DNA from: Microbacterium sp. NC79
GTDB taxonomy: Bacteria; Actinomycetota; Actinomycetes; Actinomycetales; Microbacteriaceae
DNA length: 64,000 nucleotides
Direction of reading: 5' to 3'
Assembly (NCBI RefSeq): GCF_019061125.1
Contig: NZ_JAHQYI010000001.1
Coordinates: 1,178,001 to 1,242,000, forward strand
In this document: positions 53,906 through 63,994 of the stretch, piece by piece
Layout: every line of letters starts with the position of its first letter
Numbering within the stretch: the stretch's first letter is position 1
The notes under the pieces: model-generated
Told to the model about the DNA's origin: nothing
What the model saw: only the letters and a program-made list of their open reading frames with translations
The model's database searches: none
Position numbers and translations under genes: made by a program

Positions 53906-55572
53906 CGACTCGAATCTGCTGCCGCACGGCCAGCCTGGCGTCCTGAGAATAGGCAACCACCGACAAACGTGCCCTCAAGCGCGCGATAGCCGTGCACGCC
54001 GCCGCCACCGAAGCCGCTCGCCTCGCCTGCCGCGAACAAACCGGGAATAGGGTTCCCATCCGCAGACAACGCCTGCCCATTGAGATCGGTTTCAATGCCG
54101 CCAAGCGACTTACGCGTCAAAATGTGCAGTTTCACTGCAATCATCGGGCCCGCCGCCGGATCCTGTAGGCGGTGCGGTGCCGCGGTACGAATGAGCTTGT
54201 CACCGCGGTATGCGCGTGTCGCGCGCAACATCGCAATTTGTGAGTCCTTCGTGAAGTCGTTCTCCATTTCGCGGTCGCGCGCTTCGACTTCGGCGATCAC
54301 GCGCGCCGGGTCAAGCGCCTCGCCGCCAGGCAGAGCTTGCATGCCCGCAACGAGACGCTCCAGCGTCGGCTCCACGACGAAATCCGCGCCCTGATCCATG
54401 AACGCCTGCACGGGACCGGTCGCGCCCTTTGCGAGGCGCGACTTGAGCAACAGACTGATGTCTTTTCCGGTGAGATCCGGGTTTTGCTCCGACCCGCTGA
54501 GTGCGAACTCTTTCTCGATGATGGACTGCGACAACACAAACCAGCTGTGATCGTGACCCGTGGTGCGCAGGTGCGCGAGGGTTCCGAGGGTGTCAAAGCC
54601 AGGGTAGAGCGGAACAGGCAACCGGCGACCGGTGGCATCCAGCCAGAGCGATGAGGGTCCAGGCAGGATGCGAATGCCGTGCGACGGCCACACCGGATTC
54701 CAATTCTGGATGCCTTCGACGTAGTGCCACATGCGGTCGGAGTTGATGAGGTGCGCGCCGACATCGGCTGAGACACCGTGCATGGAACCATCAACGTAGG
54801 CGGGGACGCCGGTGATCATGTGCTCGGGGGCGGTACCGAGACGTGCGGGCCAGTTGCGGCGCACGAGGTCGTGATTGCCGCCGATCCCGCCAGAAGCGAT
54901 GACAGTTGCGCGTGCCTCGATTTCGAACTGCCCGACGACATCACGGTTTGTCGCCATACCGCGTTCGGCATCGGAGGCCAACAACACATCGCCGCGTGCA
55001 CCTGTCACAGCACCGTTGGTGGTGACGAGTTCGGTGACCTTGTGGCGGGGGAGGACGGTCACGAGCCCATCCTGTTCCGCATCCTGCACGGCAGCCTCAA
55101 ACGGTGCGACGATCCCTGGCCCTGTTCCCCAGGTGATGTGAAAGCGCGGTACCGAGTTGCCTGGCCCGAGCGCGCCGTAACCGCCCCGTTCCGCCCAGCC
55201 CACCACAGGGAAGAAGCCGACCCCGAGAGACTTCAACCACGAGCGTTTCTCACCGGCAGCGAACTGGAGGTATGCCTCCGCCCACGCCCGCGGCCACTGG
55301 TCTTCTGCGCGGTCAAAACCCGCGGTTCCGAACCAGTCCTGCCTGGCAAGTTCCAGGCTGTCCTTAATCCCCATACGGCGCTGTTCAGGTGAATCGACGA
55401 AGAAGAGTCCGCCGAAAGACCACCAGGCTTGACCACCGAGGTTGGTGAGCGGCTCCTGATCGATGATCGTCACACGGCGTCGCTGCAAAAGTGCTTCGCG
55501 AGCTGCGACGAGACCGGACAGGCCCCAACCAACAATCAGGACGTCGGTTTCGTGGATGCGTGCGTCGGGCAC
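53902..55572 (-). CDS. FAD-binding dehydrogenase (KstD/fumarate-reductase flavoprotein family)
   Basis: A 556-residue flavoprotein. GTG at 55572 is chosen because AGGAGG precedes it. The Rossmann motif is DVLIVGWGLSGLVAAREA. ATVIASGGIGGN marks the second FAD segment. The C-terminus has MIAVKLHILTRKSLGGIETDLNGQ and GLFAAGEASGFGGGGVHGYRALEG, as in 3-ketosteroid-delta1-dehydrogenase-like proteins. Actinobacterial homologs are usually called FAD-binding dehydrogenase, and the real substrate is unclear. No steroid genes are nearby, so a steroid role should not be assumed. Confidence 0.88.
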   Translation of the reverse strand: MPDARIHETDVLIVGWGLSGLVAAREALLQRRRVTIIDQEPLTNLGGQAWWSFGGLFFVDSPEQRRMGIKDSLELARQDWFGTAGFDRAEDQWPRAWAEAYLQFAAGEKRSWLKSLGVGFFPVVGWAERGGYGALGPGNSVPRFHITWGTGPGIVAPFEAAVQDAEQDGLVTVLPRHKVTELVTTNGAVTGARGDVLLASDAERGMATNRDVVGQFEIEARATVIASGGIGGNHDLVRRNWPARLGTAPEHMITGVPAYVDGSMHGVSADVGAHLINSDRMWHYVEGIQNWNPVWPSHGIRILPGPSSLWLDATGRRLPVPLYPGFDTLGTLAHLRTTGHDHSWFVLSQSIIEKEFALSGSEQNPDLTGKDISLLLKSRLAKGATGPVQAFMDQGADFVVEPTLERLVAGMQALPGGEALDPARVIAEVEARDREMENDFTKDSQIAMLRATRAYRGDKLIRTAAPHRLQDPAAGPMIAVKLHILTRKSLGGIETDLNGQALSADGNPIPGLFAAGEASGFGGGGVHGYRALEGTFVGGCLFSGRQAGRAAADSSR

Positions 55573-55779
55573 GGCGCCTCCTCTTTGAGTCGATCCGTCT
55601 ATCACGGGTGCTGGTGTTGACGTTATCGTGCCGTTGTCACCATGTCACCACGCGACGCGCAGATCTCGTGACGGTTGCACCGGACGCAACACGGTGTGCA
55701 GGAATAGGATTGTGGGTGGTGCCGGGCCTACCGGCCATGAGTGCACCGTGTCCCGTTAAACTCTCAAAAAGAGGTGGCA

Positions 55780-56823
55780 ATGAAGGCCCTTCGCAAAACC
55801 GCGCCTGGCGCAGGTTTCGAACTTCTCGACATTCCTGACCCTGAAGTGGGTCCGGCCGACGTCAAGATCCGGGTGCTTCGCACCGGAATCTGCGGCACTG
55901 ACCTGCACATTCTGAAGTGGGATGAGTGGGCGGCTGATAACATCGCTGCGCCGCTTACTGCCGGCCATGAGTTTGCGGGCGAAGTGGTCGAAATCGGCCC
56001 TCTTGTCCACGACATTCAGGTCGGTGATCTGGTCTCAGGTGAGGGACACATCGTGTGCGGAATGTGCCGCAATTGCCGTGCGGGCCGTGCACACATGTGT
56101 ATTCGTACGAAGGGCGTCGGACTCCACCGCGATGGCGCTTTCGCCGAGTACATCGTCATCCCAGGCAAGAACGTCTGGGTTCACCGCACCGACATCGACC
56201 CAAATATTGCCGCGATTTTCGACCCGCTCGGCAACGCGGTACACACCGCACTCAAGTTCGGTGTGGTCGGTGAAGACGTGCTTGTCACGGGGTGTGGCCC
56301 CATTGGGTTGATGTCGATCGCCGTTGCCCGCCATGTTGGTGCCCGCTTCATTACTGCGACCGACGTCTCGCCCGCGCGGCTTGAGATGGCGCTGGCGATG
56401 GGTGCTGACGCGGCAGTCAATGTCGCCAACGACCGCGTGAAAGACACGCAGAAGTCGCTCGGTATGCGCGAAGGCTTCGACGTCGGCTTCGAAATGTCTG
56501 GCTCGCCCGCCGCACTGCAAGAAATGATCGACAACATGAACCACGGCGGCCGCATTTCGATGCTGGGTCTGCCGTCATCGCCTTTTCCCATTGACTGGGG
56601 CAAGGTTGTCACGCACATGCTGACGCTGCAGGGTATCTACGGTCGAGAAATGTTCGAGACCTGGAACTCTATGAGCGCGATGCTGCAGACCAGCGAGGTG
56701 CTGCGCGAACGCATCGCCTCCATCATCACCGAGCAGTTCCCGGCCTCCGAGTGGCAGGCAGGTTTTGACGCCGCAGCCTCGGGCGGCGTTGGCAAGGTCA
56801 TCCTCGACTGGACGGAAATCTAA
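55780..56823 (+). CDS. tdh: L-threonine 3-dehydrogenase
   Basis: A 347-residue zinc-dependent MDR enzyme that oxidises threonine to 2-amino-3-ketobutyrate with NAD. ATG at 55780 follows AGAGGTGG. Catalytic zinc ligands are in [11 protein letters not shown] and AGHEFAGEV. The structural zinc site is [15 protein letters not shown]. The NAD site is [15 protein letters not shown]. kbl starts 3 bases after the stop, giving the classic tdh-kbl operon for threonine to glycine plus acetyl-CoA. Confidence 0.95.
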   Translation: MKALRKTAPGAGFELLDIPDPEVGPADVKIRVLRTGICGTDLHILKWDEWAADNIAAPLTAGHEFAGEVVEIGPLVHDIQVGDLVSGEGHIVCGMCRNCRAGRAHMCIRTKGVGLHRDGAFAEYIVIPGKNVWVHRTDIDPNIAAIFDPLGNAVHTALKFGVVGEDVLVTGCGPIGLMSIAVARHVGARFITATDVSPARLEMALAMGADAAVNVANDRVKDTQKSLGMREGFDVGFEMSGSPAALQEMIDNMNHGGRISMLGLPSSPFPIDWGKVVTHMLTLQGIYGREMFETWNSMSAMLQTSEVLRERIASIITEQFPASEWQAGFDAAASGGVGKVILDWTEI

Positions 56824-56825
56824 AC

Positions 56826-58010
56826 ATGTACACGACAGTTCGCGACCAGTTCCGTGCCGAGCTCGATGAGATCGACGCGGCTGGCCTCACCAAGCACGAG
56901 CGGGGTATCCGCGGCCCGCAGGGCGCCACGGTCGACGTCAATGGTTCCGCCATTCTCAACTTCTGTGCCAACAATTATCTCGGCCTCGCCAACGACCCGC
57001 GCATTGTCGCAGCCGCACGTACGGGCCTCGATGAGTGGGGCTACGGCCTCGCCAGCGTGCGCTTCATTTGCGGCACGCAGGAACAGCATTTGGCCCTCGA
57101 AGCGAAGCTCAGTTCGTTCCTCGGCTACGACGACACCATCCTGTTTTCGTCGTGCTTCGACGCGAACGGTGGCGTGTTCGAGTCGCTGTTTGGTGCAGAA
57201 GACGCCATCATCTCCGACGAGTTGAACCACGCGTCGATTATTGACGGCATCCGGCTGTCGAAGGCCCAGCGCTTCCGCTACAAGAACCGCGACATGGCTG
57301 ACCTTGAGGCGCAGCTGCAGCAAGCCTCGTCTGCCCGCCGCACCATCATCGTCACCGACGGTGTGTTCTCGATGGACGGCTACATTGCGCCGCTCGCTGA
57401 CATTTGCGACCTCGCAGACAAGTACGGCGCACTCGTGTTCGTCGACGACTCGCACGCCGTGGGATTCGTCGGAGCCAATGGTCGCGGCACGCCGGAGTAC
57501 TGCGGTGTTGAGGGTCGTATCGACATCACGACCGGAACCTTCGGTAAGGCACTCGGCGGAGCATCAGGCGGTTATGTATCGGCTCGCCAGGAGATCGTTG
57601 ACCTGCTGCGTCAGAAGGCACGCCCATACCTGTTCTCCAACACTCTCGCTCCTGCGATTGTTGCCGGAACCATGACGGCGCTGGATCTGCTCGCCGAGTC
57701 TGGCGAACTGCGCGAGACGCTCGTGCACAACTCCGAACGGTTCCGCACGGCGATGACTGACGCTGGCTTTGACCTGCTTCCTGGTGAGCACGCGATTGTT
57801 CCGGTCATGTTTGGCGACGCTGTCGTTACGGCGAAGATTGCCGCGGCTCTGCAGGAGCGTGGCGTGTACGTCACAGCGTTCAGCTTCCCCGTGGTTCCGC
57901 GTGGTGCCGCACGTATCCGTGTGCAGCTGTCGGCAGCGCACACCGACGATGAAATCGACCGCTGCGTTGCTGCGTTCGTCGCAGCGCGCGATGAGGTTCT
58001 CGGCGCTTAG
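56826..58010 (+). CDS. kbl: Glycine C-acetyltransferase (2-amino-3-ketobutyrate CoA ligase)
   Basis: A 394-residue PLP alpha-oxoamine synthase that cleaves 2-amino-3-ketobutyrate with CoA to glycine and acetyl-Co[43 protein letters not shown], and [15 protein letters not shown] with the PLP Lys identify it. ATG at 56826 directly after tdh. A strong terminator follows. Confidence 0.96.
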   Translation: MYTTVRDQFRAELDEIDAAGLTKHERGIRGPQGATVDVNGSAILNFCANNYLGLANDPRIVAAARTGLDEWGYGLASVRFICGTQEQHLALEAKLSSFLGYDDTILFSSCFDANGGVFESLFGAEDAIISDELNHASIIDGIRLSKAQRFRYKNRDMADLEAQLQQASSARRTIIVTDGVFSMDGYIAPLADICDLADKYGALVFVDDSHAVGFVGANGRGTPEYCGVEGRIDITTGTFGKALGGASGGYVSARQEIVDLLRQKARPYLFSNTLAPAIVAGTMTALDLLAESGELRETLVHNSERFRTAMTDAGFDLLPGEHAIVPVMFGDAVVTAKIAAALQERGVYVTAFSFPVVPRGAARIRVQLSAAHTDDEIDRCVAAFVAARDEVLGA

Positions 58011-58018
58011 AGTGCAAA

Positions 58019-58059
58019 AAATATCCCCCGAACGCGTCCGACGCGTCCGGGGGATATTT
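58019..58059. terminator. Bidirectional terminator between kbl and the truncated haemoglobin
   Basis: AAATATCCCCCG (58019-58030) pairs with CGGGGGATATTT (58048-58059). The loop holds a smaller ACGCGT dyad. It lies between convergent genes. Confidence 0.85.
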
Positions 58060-58070
58060 ATTTGGCTGGT

Positions 58071-58532
58071 TCAGCCGTTTGACACGAGCCCGCCGAGCGA
58101 GCCGGTCTCACGGATTCCGGCATTCGGCCCGATCTGCGCGGGCGGGGTGTCTTCAAACGTGTTGACCATCGCGTGTGCGGCGCGGGAGAAGTAGTCCCAC
58201 ATCATTTCGTCGTGCATGGGGGAGAGCTGCACCTCATCCATTGCCGCGCGCATGTGCTTCAGCCAGCGGTCGCGGGCATCGGGGTTCACATGGAACGGGA
58301 TGTGACGCATGCGCAGGCGCGGGTGGCCACGCGTCTCGCTGTACGTTGAGGGGCCGCCCCAGTACTGCTCGAGAAACATGCGCAGACGGTCTGTCGCTGG
58401 CCCGAGGTCTTCCTCCGGGTACATCGGCTTCAGCACCTCGTCACCCGCAATACCGCGATAGAACGCGTCAACGAGCCGCTGAAAAACGTCGTGACCGCCG
58501 ACCTGATCGTAGAAGCTGGTGTCGTCGGTCAT
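58071..58532 (-). CDS. glbO: Truncated haemoglobin, group II (GlbO type)
   Basis: A 153-residue 2-on-2 globin. FYDQVGGHDVFQRLVDAFY opens the fold, PMYPEEDLGPATDRLRMFLEQYWGGPSTY includes the conserved Tyr and WGGP, and RMRHIPFHV carries the proximal His. The tail after about residue 130 is extra. Group II globins bind O2, NO or peroxide and are linked to respiration or NO defence. Its start overlaps the mscS-like stop region by 4 bases only (58529-58532), so the channel gene is downstream of, not with, a separate globin promoter; strictly, the channel gene is transcribed first. Confidence 0.92.
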   Translation of the reverse strand: MTDDTSFYDQVGGHDVFQRLVDAFYRGIAGDEVLKPMYPEEDLGPATDRLRMFLEQYWGGPSTYSETRGHPRLRMRHIPFHVNPDARDRWLKHMRAAMDEVQLSPMHDEMMWDYFSRAAHAMVNTFEDTPPAQIGPNAGIRETGSLGGLVSNG

Positions 58533-59698
58533 GATGTTCCATCCTGCGGGGGATCTTGGCGCTCGGCGGGAGGCGAAGAAGGGCGTTCTGGTTTCGCCTT
58601 AGGGCCGGCTGTCGGGTTGGGTTTGGTGATCGGCTGCTGCGGCGTCGCGTCTGCGGCCTTCTGCTTCTTGCGGGCGCGCCAGGTGGGGCGAGCGGAACCA
58701 GCGTGCGGTATCGGGGTAGGACGCGTCTTGGGCGGATTCGCGCCACGCACCCGGTGTGCGCCATCCGCGCCTTCAAGGAGCACAGCATCAAGAGCAGGCA
58801 TGGAAACGTCCATGTCTGCCATGGCCGTCTGGAGCCGCCGCAGCAACTCCTGAGCGACGTCATCGCGTGCAGCCGCGCGTGTCCGGATCACAAGACGAAG
58901 CACTTGCGATTCGGCACCGACCGATTCCAGCCCCCATGTCTCTGGGCGCTCCAGGATGCGGGAGCGCCACTTCGGATCCTTCATCAGATCTGTGGCAACT
59001 TCGAGCATGCGGGACTCAACAGCATCGACGTCGGCATCAAGGCCGATTGCGAGGTCAACGACAACGCGAGCCCAGCCCATCGACATATTGCCGATCCGAA
59101 GAATTTCACCGTTACGCACGTACCAGAGGGTTCCGTTCACATCGCGTACGTGGGTGACACGCACGCTGACGTGCTCAACGACGCCGGTAGCGAGCCCGAG
59201 GTCGACGACGTCGCCGATACCGAGTTGGTCGCCTGCGACGATAAAGATGCCGTTGAGGACGTCACGGACGATATTCTGTGCGCCAAAACCGAGGCCAGCG
59301 CCGACGGCTGCGGTGAGGAGCGTGAGCGACCCCAGAATGTCTGGGTTGACGGCCTGCACGATAAGCACAAGGGCAACGACGAAAATCGTGACGTTGACGA
59401 TCCCGTGCAAGATGGTGCCGAGCGTACGGGTGCGCTGCACGACACGCATTGCGACGACGGGGGAGCGATCCAATGCCTGAGTGTCGTCAACATTGGCCTT
59501 TGTTTTTGCTCCCACCACAATGTGGCGTACGACGCGACGAATCACGAACTTCAGGAGCCAGGCGGCAACGAGACAGCTGACGATGATGATGGCGATGGCA
59601 ATCGCATCTGCGCCCGCTTCGACGAACCACGCGCCAATCTTTCCCCACACATCGGTCGGTTCCGGCGCGGGGTCTGCGAAGGGGCGGATCATGGACAC
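58529..59698 (-). CDS. Mechanosensitive ion channel, MscS family
   Basis: A 389-residue membrane channel. A hydrophobic segment at about residues 30-55 and two more before residue 150 lead to the pore-lining helix and the signature GAGLGFGAQNIVRDVLNGIFI. The beta domain follows (IGDVVDLGLATGVVEHVSVRVTHVRDVNGTLWYVRNGEI). The last 75 residues are a Pro/Lys/Arg-rich cytoplasmic tail unlike E. coli MscS. GTG at 59698 or ATG at 59692 may start it. Its stop overlaps the globin start, so the two are translationally coupled. Confidence 0.9.
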   Translation of the reverse strand: MSMIRPFADPAPEPTDVWGKIGAWFVEAGADAIAIAIIIVSCLVAAWLLKFVIRRVVRHIVVGAKTKANVDDTQALDRSPVVAMRVVQRTRTLGTILHGIVNVTIFVVALVLIVQAVNPDILGSLTLLTAAVGAGLGFGAQNIVRDVLNGIFIVAGDQLGIGDVVDLGLATGVVEHVSVRVTHVRDVNGTLWYVRNGEILRIGNMSMGWARVVVDLAIGLDADVDAVESRMLEVATDLMKDPKWRSRILERPETWGLESVGAESQVLRLVIRTRAAARDDVAQELLRRLQTAMADMDVSMPALDAVLLEGADGAHRVRGANPPKTRPTPIPHAGSARPTWRARKKQKAADATPQQPITKPNPTAGPKAKPERPSSPPAERQDPPQDGTS

Positions 59699-59750
59699 AT
59701 TCTATCCAGCGCGGCTTTGATGCGCCTGGAAGCGGGGGAGCCAGAAATGA

Positions 59751-59782
59751 CGAAGGGGCCAGCCACATGGCCCGCCCCTTCG
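59751..59782 (-). terminator. Terminator after pepN
   Basis: CGAAGGGGC (59751-59759) pairs with GCCCCTTCG (59774-59782), with an inner GGCC/GGCC extension. On the minus strand TCATTTC follows. Confidence 0.65.
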
Positions 59783-59793
59783 CACATGAGGTG

Positions 59794-62340
59794 TTACTCG
59801 GCGTCGCGCTCCTGCACGGCGAGCGCCCGCTCGACACCAGCGAGGTTCTCCTGGACGAGACGGCGCAGGGCCGGAGCCGCTGACGCGTTCTCCTTCAGCC
59901 AGTTGCGCGTCGCCGTCAACAGCTCTTCGTTTGCGAGAGCCGACGGGTACAGGCCCGTGATCAGGTAGTTCGCGATCTGGTACGTGCGTGACTCCCAAAT
60001 CGGGAGCAGGCTCTCGAAGTACGCGGGGATGAACGCGACAAGGTCCTCACGCGTCGTCGGGTTGTTGAATCCGACGGCCGCTGCCCGAACGATCGTGTTC
60101 GGCAGGTCGGCGTTGGCGACAAGCGAGTCCCATGCGGTCTGCTTGGCCACGTGACCGGGGAGGGACGCCTTCGCCTGGGCAGCGAACTCGCCACCCTTGG
60201 CGGTGTTGTCGGCTGCCAGCGCCTCGTCAATCACGGCGGCATCGACGGCGCCGCCGGAAGCGAGCGCGACGAGCAACGCCCACGACAGGTCGGTGTCGAT
60301 CTCGAGACCTTCGAAAGCGATCTCGCCCGCACGGATCTGCGCAACGCGAGCGAACTGTTCCGGTGTCGCGGCAGCCGATGCCGTCGCCTGGACAAACTGC
60401 AGCTGATTGTCAGAACCGGCTGCGGCTTCCTGCGCGAGGGCAAACAGTCCGTCGCCGACGCGGGCGCGCGTGGCGTCGCGGTCTTCCGGCGTGACGTAGC
60501 TGTTTGCCGTCAGAAGGAGCTGCTGCAACGTGGTGCGAATCGTCGTCGACTCGGTCTCGCGACCGATGTTCTTCAGCACGAGGTCGATGTAGTCGCTTGC
60601 CGCGGATTCGGCGTCGCGGGTCATGTCCCACGCCGCGCCCCAGACAAGCGAGCGGGCCAGCGGGTCACGAATCTCGCCGAGGTGGTCGATCGCCGTCTTC
60701 AGCGAGCGCTCGTCCAGGCGAATCTTCGCGTAGGCGAGGTCATTGTCGTTCAGCAACACGAGGTCAGGCTGCGCCAGTCCCTTGAGCTCTTCCACCTCGG
60801 TGCGGTCGCCGTCAACGTCGAGCTCGGCGTAGTGCACGCGCTCGAGGCCGTTCGTCGTCAGATCGTAGAATCCGACGCCCAGACGGTGCGGGCGAATCGT
60901 CGGGTAGTCAGCAGGAGCGGTCTGCGTAATCGCAAAGCGGGTGATGGTTCCGGTGCTGTTGGTCTCAATCAGCGGCGTCAATGTGTTGACGCCAGCCGTC
61001 TCCAGCCACTTCTTCGCCCATGTGCCCAGCTCGCGACCGCTCGTGGCCTCAAGCTCAGTCAGGAGGTCGGGCAACTCGGTGTTGGAGTACTCGTGCTTCT
61101 TGAAGTAGGCGGCAACACCGGCGAAGAACGCTTCAATACCGACCCAGGCAGCGAGCTGCTTGAGTACGGAACCACCCTTGGCGTAGGTGATGCCATCAAA
61201 GTTGACCTGAACATCTTCCAGGTCGTTGATGTCGGCGACAATCGGGTGCGTCGACGGCAGCTGGTCCTGACGGTACGCCCACGTCTTTTCCATCGCGTTG
61301 AACGTGGTCCACGCTTCGGTCCACTCGGTGGCCTCAGCGGTGGCGATCGTCGATGCCCACTCGGCAAACGATTCGTTCAACCACAGGTCGTTCCACCACT
61401 TCATGGTGACCAGGTCGCCGAACCACATGTGTGCGAGCTCGTGCAGGATCGTGACGACGCGACGCTCCTTGATGGCGTCGGTGACCTTGGAACGGAACAC
61501 GTACGTTTCGGTGAACGTCACGGCGCCGATGTTCTCCATCGCGCCAGCGTTGTACTCCGGAACGAAAAGCTGGTCGTACTTTGCGAACGGGTACGGGTAG
61601 TCGAACTTCTCCTCGAAGTATGCGAATCCCTCGCGCGTCTTGTCGAAAATGTAGTCGGCGTCCATGAACGGCCACAGCGACTTACGGGCGTACACGCCGA
61701 GCGGAATGACGCGACCAGCCGCGTTCGTGAGCTCGGAGTGCGTCGACTCGTACGGTCCAGCGATCAGCGCGGTGATGTACGACGACATCTTCGGCGTCGG
61801 CTCGAAAGTCCACGTTGCGACGCCATCGCCTGCGGGAACGGGCTCGGGAGTGGGGGAGTTGGAGATGACCTTCCACGCAGCAGGGGCGGTCACGGTGAAC
61901 GTGAACACGGCCTTGAGGTCGGGCTGCTCGAAGACGGCGAAGACGCGGCGGGAGTCCGGAACCTCGAACTGCGAGTAGAGGTACACCTCGTTGTCGACGG
62001 GGTCAACGAAGCGGTGCAGACCCTCACCCGTGTTGGTGTACAGGCAGTCAGCGACGATGCGAAGCTCGTTGTCTGCGGCCAGGTTGTCGAGGGCGATCCG
62101 TGAATCTGCGAACGCGGTGGCCGGGTCAATCGATGCACCGTTCAGGGTGATCTCCAGCACATCGCGTGCGATCAGGTCGATGAAGGTCGAGGCGCCTTCT
62201 GTCGCGGTGAAACGAACGACGCTCGTGGAGCGGAAGACCTCGGCTCCTGTCGTCAGATCCAGCGCAATGTCGTACGACTGGGTGTCGACGACCGCGCGGC
62301 GCTCCTGTGCTTCGATCCGTGTGAGGTTCTCTCCAGGCAC
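59794..62340 (-). CDS. pepN: Aminopeptidase N (M1 family)
   Basis: An 848-residue zinc aminopeptidase. GAMENIGAVTF is the substrate-binding GxMEN motif. HELAHMWFGDLVTMKWWNDLWLNESFAEW gives HExxH-x18-E with all zinc ligands. The C-terminal half is helical, as in the actinobacterial PepN/ERAP1-like C domain. GTG at 62340 has GGGAG upstream. No signal peptide is present, so it acts in the cytoplasm in peptide turnover. It is divergent from rpiB. Confidence 0.96.
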   Translation of the reverse strand: MPGENLTRIEAQERRAVVDTQSYDIALDLTTGAEVFRSTSVVRFTATEGASTFIDLIARDVLEITLNGASIDPATAFADSRIALDNLAADNELRIVADCLYTNTGEGLHRFVDPVDNEVYLYSQFEVPDSRRVFAVFEQPDLKAVFTFTVTAPAAWKVISNSPTPEPVPAGDGVATWTFEPTPKMSSYITALIAGPYESTHSELTNAAGRVIPLGVYARKSLWPFMDADYIFDKTREGFAYFEEKFDYPYPFAKYDQLFVPEYNAGAMENIGAVTFTETYVFRSKVTDAIKERRVVTILHELAHMWFGDLVTMKWWNDLWLNESFAEWASTIATAEATEWTEAWTTFNAMEKTWAYRQDQLPSTHPIVADINDLEDVQVNFDGITYAKGGSVLKQLAAWVGIEAFFAGVAAYFKKHEYSNTELPDLLTELEATSGRELGTWAKKWLETAGVNTLTPLIETNSTGTITRFAITQTAPADYPTIRPHRLGVGFYDLTTNGLERVHYAELDVDGDRTEVEELKGLAQPDLVLLNDNDLAYAKIRLDERSLKTAIDHLGEIRDPLARSLVWGAAWDMTRDAESAASDYIDLVLKNIGRETESTTIRTTLQQLLLTANSYVTPEDRDATRARVGDGLFALAQEAAAGSDNQLQFVQATASAAATPEQFARVAQIRAGEIAFEGLEIDTDLSWALLVALASGGAVDAAVIDEALAADNTAKGGEFAAQAKASLPGHVAKQTAWDSLVANADLPNTIVRAAAVGFNNPTTREDLVAFIPAYFESLLPIWESRTYQIANYLITGLYPSALANEELLTATRNWLKENASAAPALRRLVQENLAGVERALAVQERDAE

Positions 62341-62495
62341 TGAATGGCTCCCGTGGTTTGGATGATGGGGGAACGAGTCATTTCTGCTCGCAGCACCGAC
62401 GCTGCTGGCGGCGGCACCAAAAAGTCAGCCTACGCCAGCGTCGCGTTTCGTGCGGGAAAGACGGGCGGAAGGCTTCGAGACGTGGGCAGAATGAA

Positions 62496-62501
62496 TAGAC
62501 T
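62496..62501 (+). promoter_or_regulatory. TAGACT -10 element, leaderless start of rpiB
   Basis: TAGACT is followed by 6 bases and the rpiB ATG at 62508. Confidence 0.55.
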
Positions 62502-62507
62502 TGACCA

Positions 62508-62993
62508 ATGCGCATTCACATCGCCACCGATCACGCCGGTCTCGACTTTTCTACCCAGTTGCAGGAGCACCTGCGCAGCCTCGGTCACGACGTGATCGAT
62601 CACGGTCCGATCGAGTATGACGCCGTCGATGACTACCCCGCGTTCTGCATTCGTGCTGCCCAGGGCGTCGTAGCCGACCAGCAGGCTGGCGTTGAGGCGC
62701 TCGGTGTCGTCTTCGGTGGTTCCGGCAACGGAGAGCAGATCGCCGCCAACAAGGTGGAAGGCATTCGTGCGGCGCTGGTGTGGAACCTTTCCACGGCAGA
62801 ACTGGCGCGCGAACACAACAACGCAAACGTCATCTCCATCGGCGCCCGCCAGCACTCGTTTGACGAGGTCGTGTCGTTCATTGAGCTCTTCATTAACACG
62901 CCGTTCCCTGGCGACGAGCGCCACGTGCGCCGTATTGCGCAGATCGCAGACTTCGAGCGCGACGGCTCACTTCTTCCTGACCCGCGCGCGTAA
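62508..62993 (+). CDS. rpiB: Ribose-5-phosphate isomerase B
   Basis: A 161-residue isomerase interconverting ribose-5-phosphate and ribulose-5-phosphate. IATDHAGLDF and DHGPIEYDAVDDYP form the phosphate site. GGSGNGEQIAANKVEGIRAAL carries the Glu that in Mycobacterium tuberculosis RpiB replaces the catalytic Cys of E. coli; the same Mtb-type solution is seen here. ATG at 62508 is 6 bases after a -10 element. Its stop overlaps the next start by one base. Confidence 0.95.
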   Translation: MRIHIATDHAGLDFSTQLQEHLRSLGHDVIDHGPIEYDAVDDYPAFCIRAAQGVVADQQAGVEALGVVFGGSGNGEQIAANKVEGIRAALVWNLSTAELAREHNNANVISIGARQHSFDEVVSFIELFINTPFPGDERHVRRIAQIADFERDGSLLPDPRA

Positions 62994-63994
62994 TGCCCGA
63001 GGGCCATTCCGTTCACCGCATCGCGCGGCAGATCGAACGCAACTTCGTCGGAAGCACCGTCACGGCTTCCAGCCCACAGGGGCGCTTTCATGAAGGCGCC
63101 ATGGTGCTCAATGGGCGCGAAGTGCGGGCAGCCAAAGCGGTAGGCAAGCAGATGTTTGTCGAGTTCGACGATGCGATCTGGTTGCGCGTCCACCTCGGCC
63201 TTTACGGTGCGTGGGATTTTGCCGGCGAGATTCTGATGGACGCCACCATCGCGTCAGCAAATGGTCGCATGGGTCAGACCAATCAGCGCGGCACCGATAT
63301 CGACAGCACGATCTTCGACGACGCAGGCGAGAACTCTCTGGCCTCGATCGGCGCACCCCGCAAGACGCGGGTCAATGTGCGCATGAGCGAGCAAACGAAG
63401 GGGCTTGGTGACGACGAGCTGGCTGAATGGCCGCCCCCGATCGTTGGCACGGTTCGCCTGCGGTTGCTCACCGAGAGCGTCTGTGCCGATCTGCGCGGCC
63501 CGACGGCGTGTGAAATTCAGACACCCGATGAGGTCGCGGCGTCGATCGCGAAGCTTGGGCCCGACCCGCTGGTGGGAGACACCGGTGAGGGCGAAGAGCG
63601 TTTTGTGGCCGCCGTCAAGCGGCGCAATGTCGCCATTGGTCAGCTACTGATGGACCAGAGCATTGTCAGTGGCATCGGCAATGTGTACCGTGCAGAGATG
63701 CTGTTTCGCGCGGCGCTTAACCCGCACACGCCTGGCAAAGCCGTGCGCGAAGACACGCTACGCGCCATGTGGCGCGACTGGGTCAATTTGCTCAGCATCG
63801 GCGTTGAAACCGGCCAGATGATGACGATGGACGATTTAGACCCGGAGGCGTATCGTCGAGCGATGGCCCACCGTGATGACCGGCACTGGGTCTATCACCG
63901 CGCGGGGTTGCCTTGTCGCGAATGCGGAACGGAAATCGTGTTGGAAGAGATGCAGGCCCGCAAGCTTTACTGGTGCCCGCGCTGCCAGGCCTGA
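62993..63994 (+). CDS. Fpg/Nei-family DNA glycosylase (Nei type)
   Basis: A 333-residue bifunctional glycosylase/AP lyase for oxidised bases. MPEGH at the N-terminus provides the catalytic Pro2 and Glu3; the His after PEG is typical of Nei rather than Fpg. SIVSGIGNVYRAEMLF is the HhH-2 region. The C-terminal zinc finger CRECG ... CPRCQ is intact. A polar segment of roughly 60 residues around 85-145 (GRMGQTNQRGTDID, RKTRVNVRMSEQTKGLGDDE) makes it longer than E. coli Nei. It is coupled to rpiB by a one-base overlap, a frequent pairing in actinobacteria. Confidence 0.93.
   Translation: MPEGHSVHRIARQIERNFVGSTVTASSPQGRFHEGAMVLNGREVRAAKAVGKQMFVEFDDAIWLRVHLGLYGAWDFAGEILMDATIASANGRMGQTNQRGTDIDSTIFDDAGENSLASIGAPRKTRVNVRMSEQTKGLGDDELAEWPPPIVGTVRLRLLTESVCADLRGPTACEIQTPDEVAASIAKLGPDPLVGDTGEGEERFVAAVKRRNVAIGQLLMDQSIVSGIGNVYRAEMLFRAALNPHTPGKAVREDTLRAMWRDWVNLLSIGVETGQMMTMDDLDPEAYRRAMAHRDDRHWVYHRAGLPCRECGTEIVLEEMQARKLYWCPRCQA

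Noticed and set aside
58556..59968. A 470-residue plus-strand open frame antisense to the MscS gene and the end of pepN
   Set aside because: It crosses two real genes and a terminator and shows no recognisable motif.
60151..62103. A 650-residue plus-strand open frame antisense to pepN
   Set aside because: pepN is certain from GAMEN and HExxH. The antisense frame has no domain, no promoter and the composition of a shadow frame in high-GC DNA.
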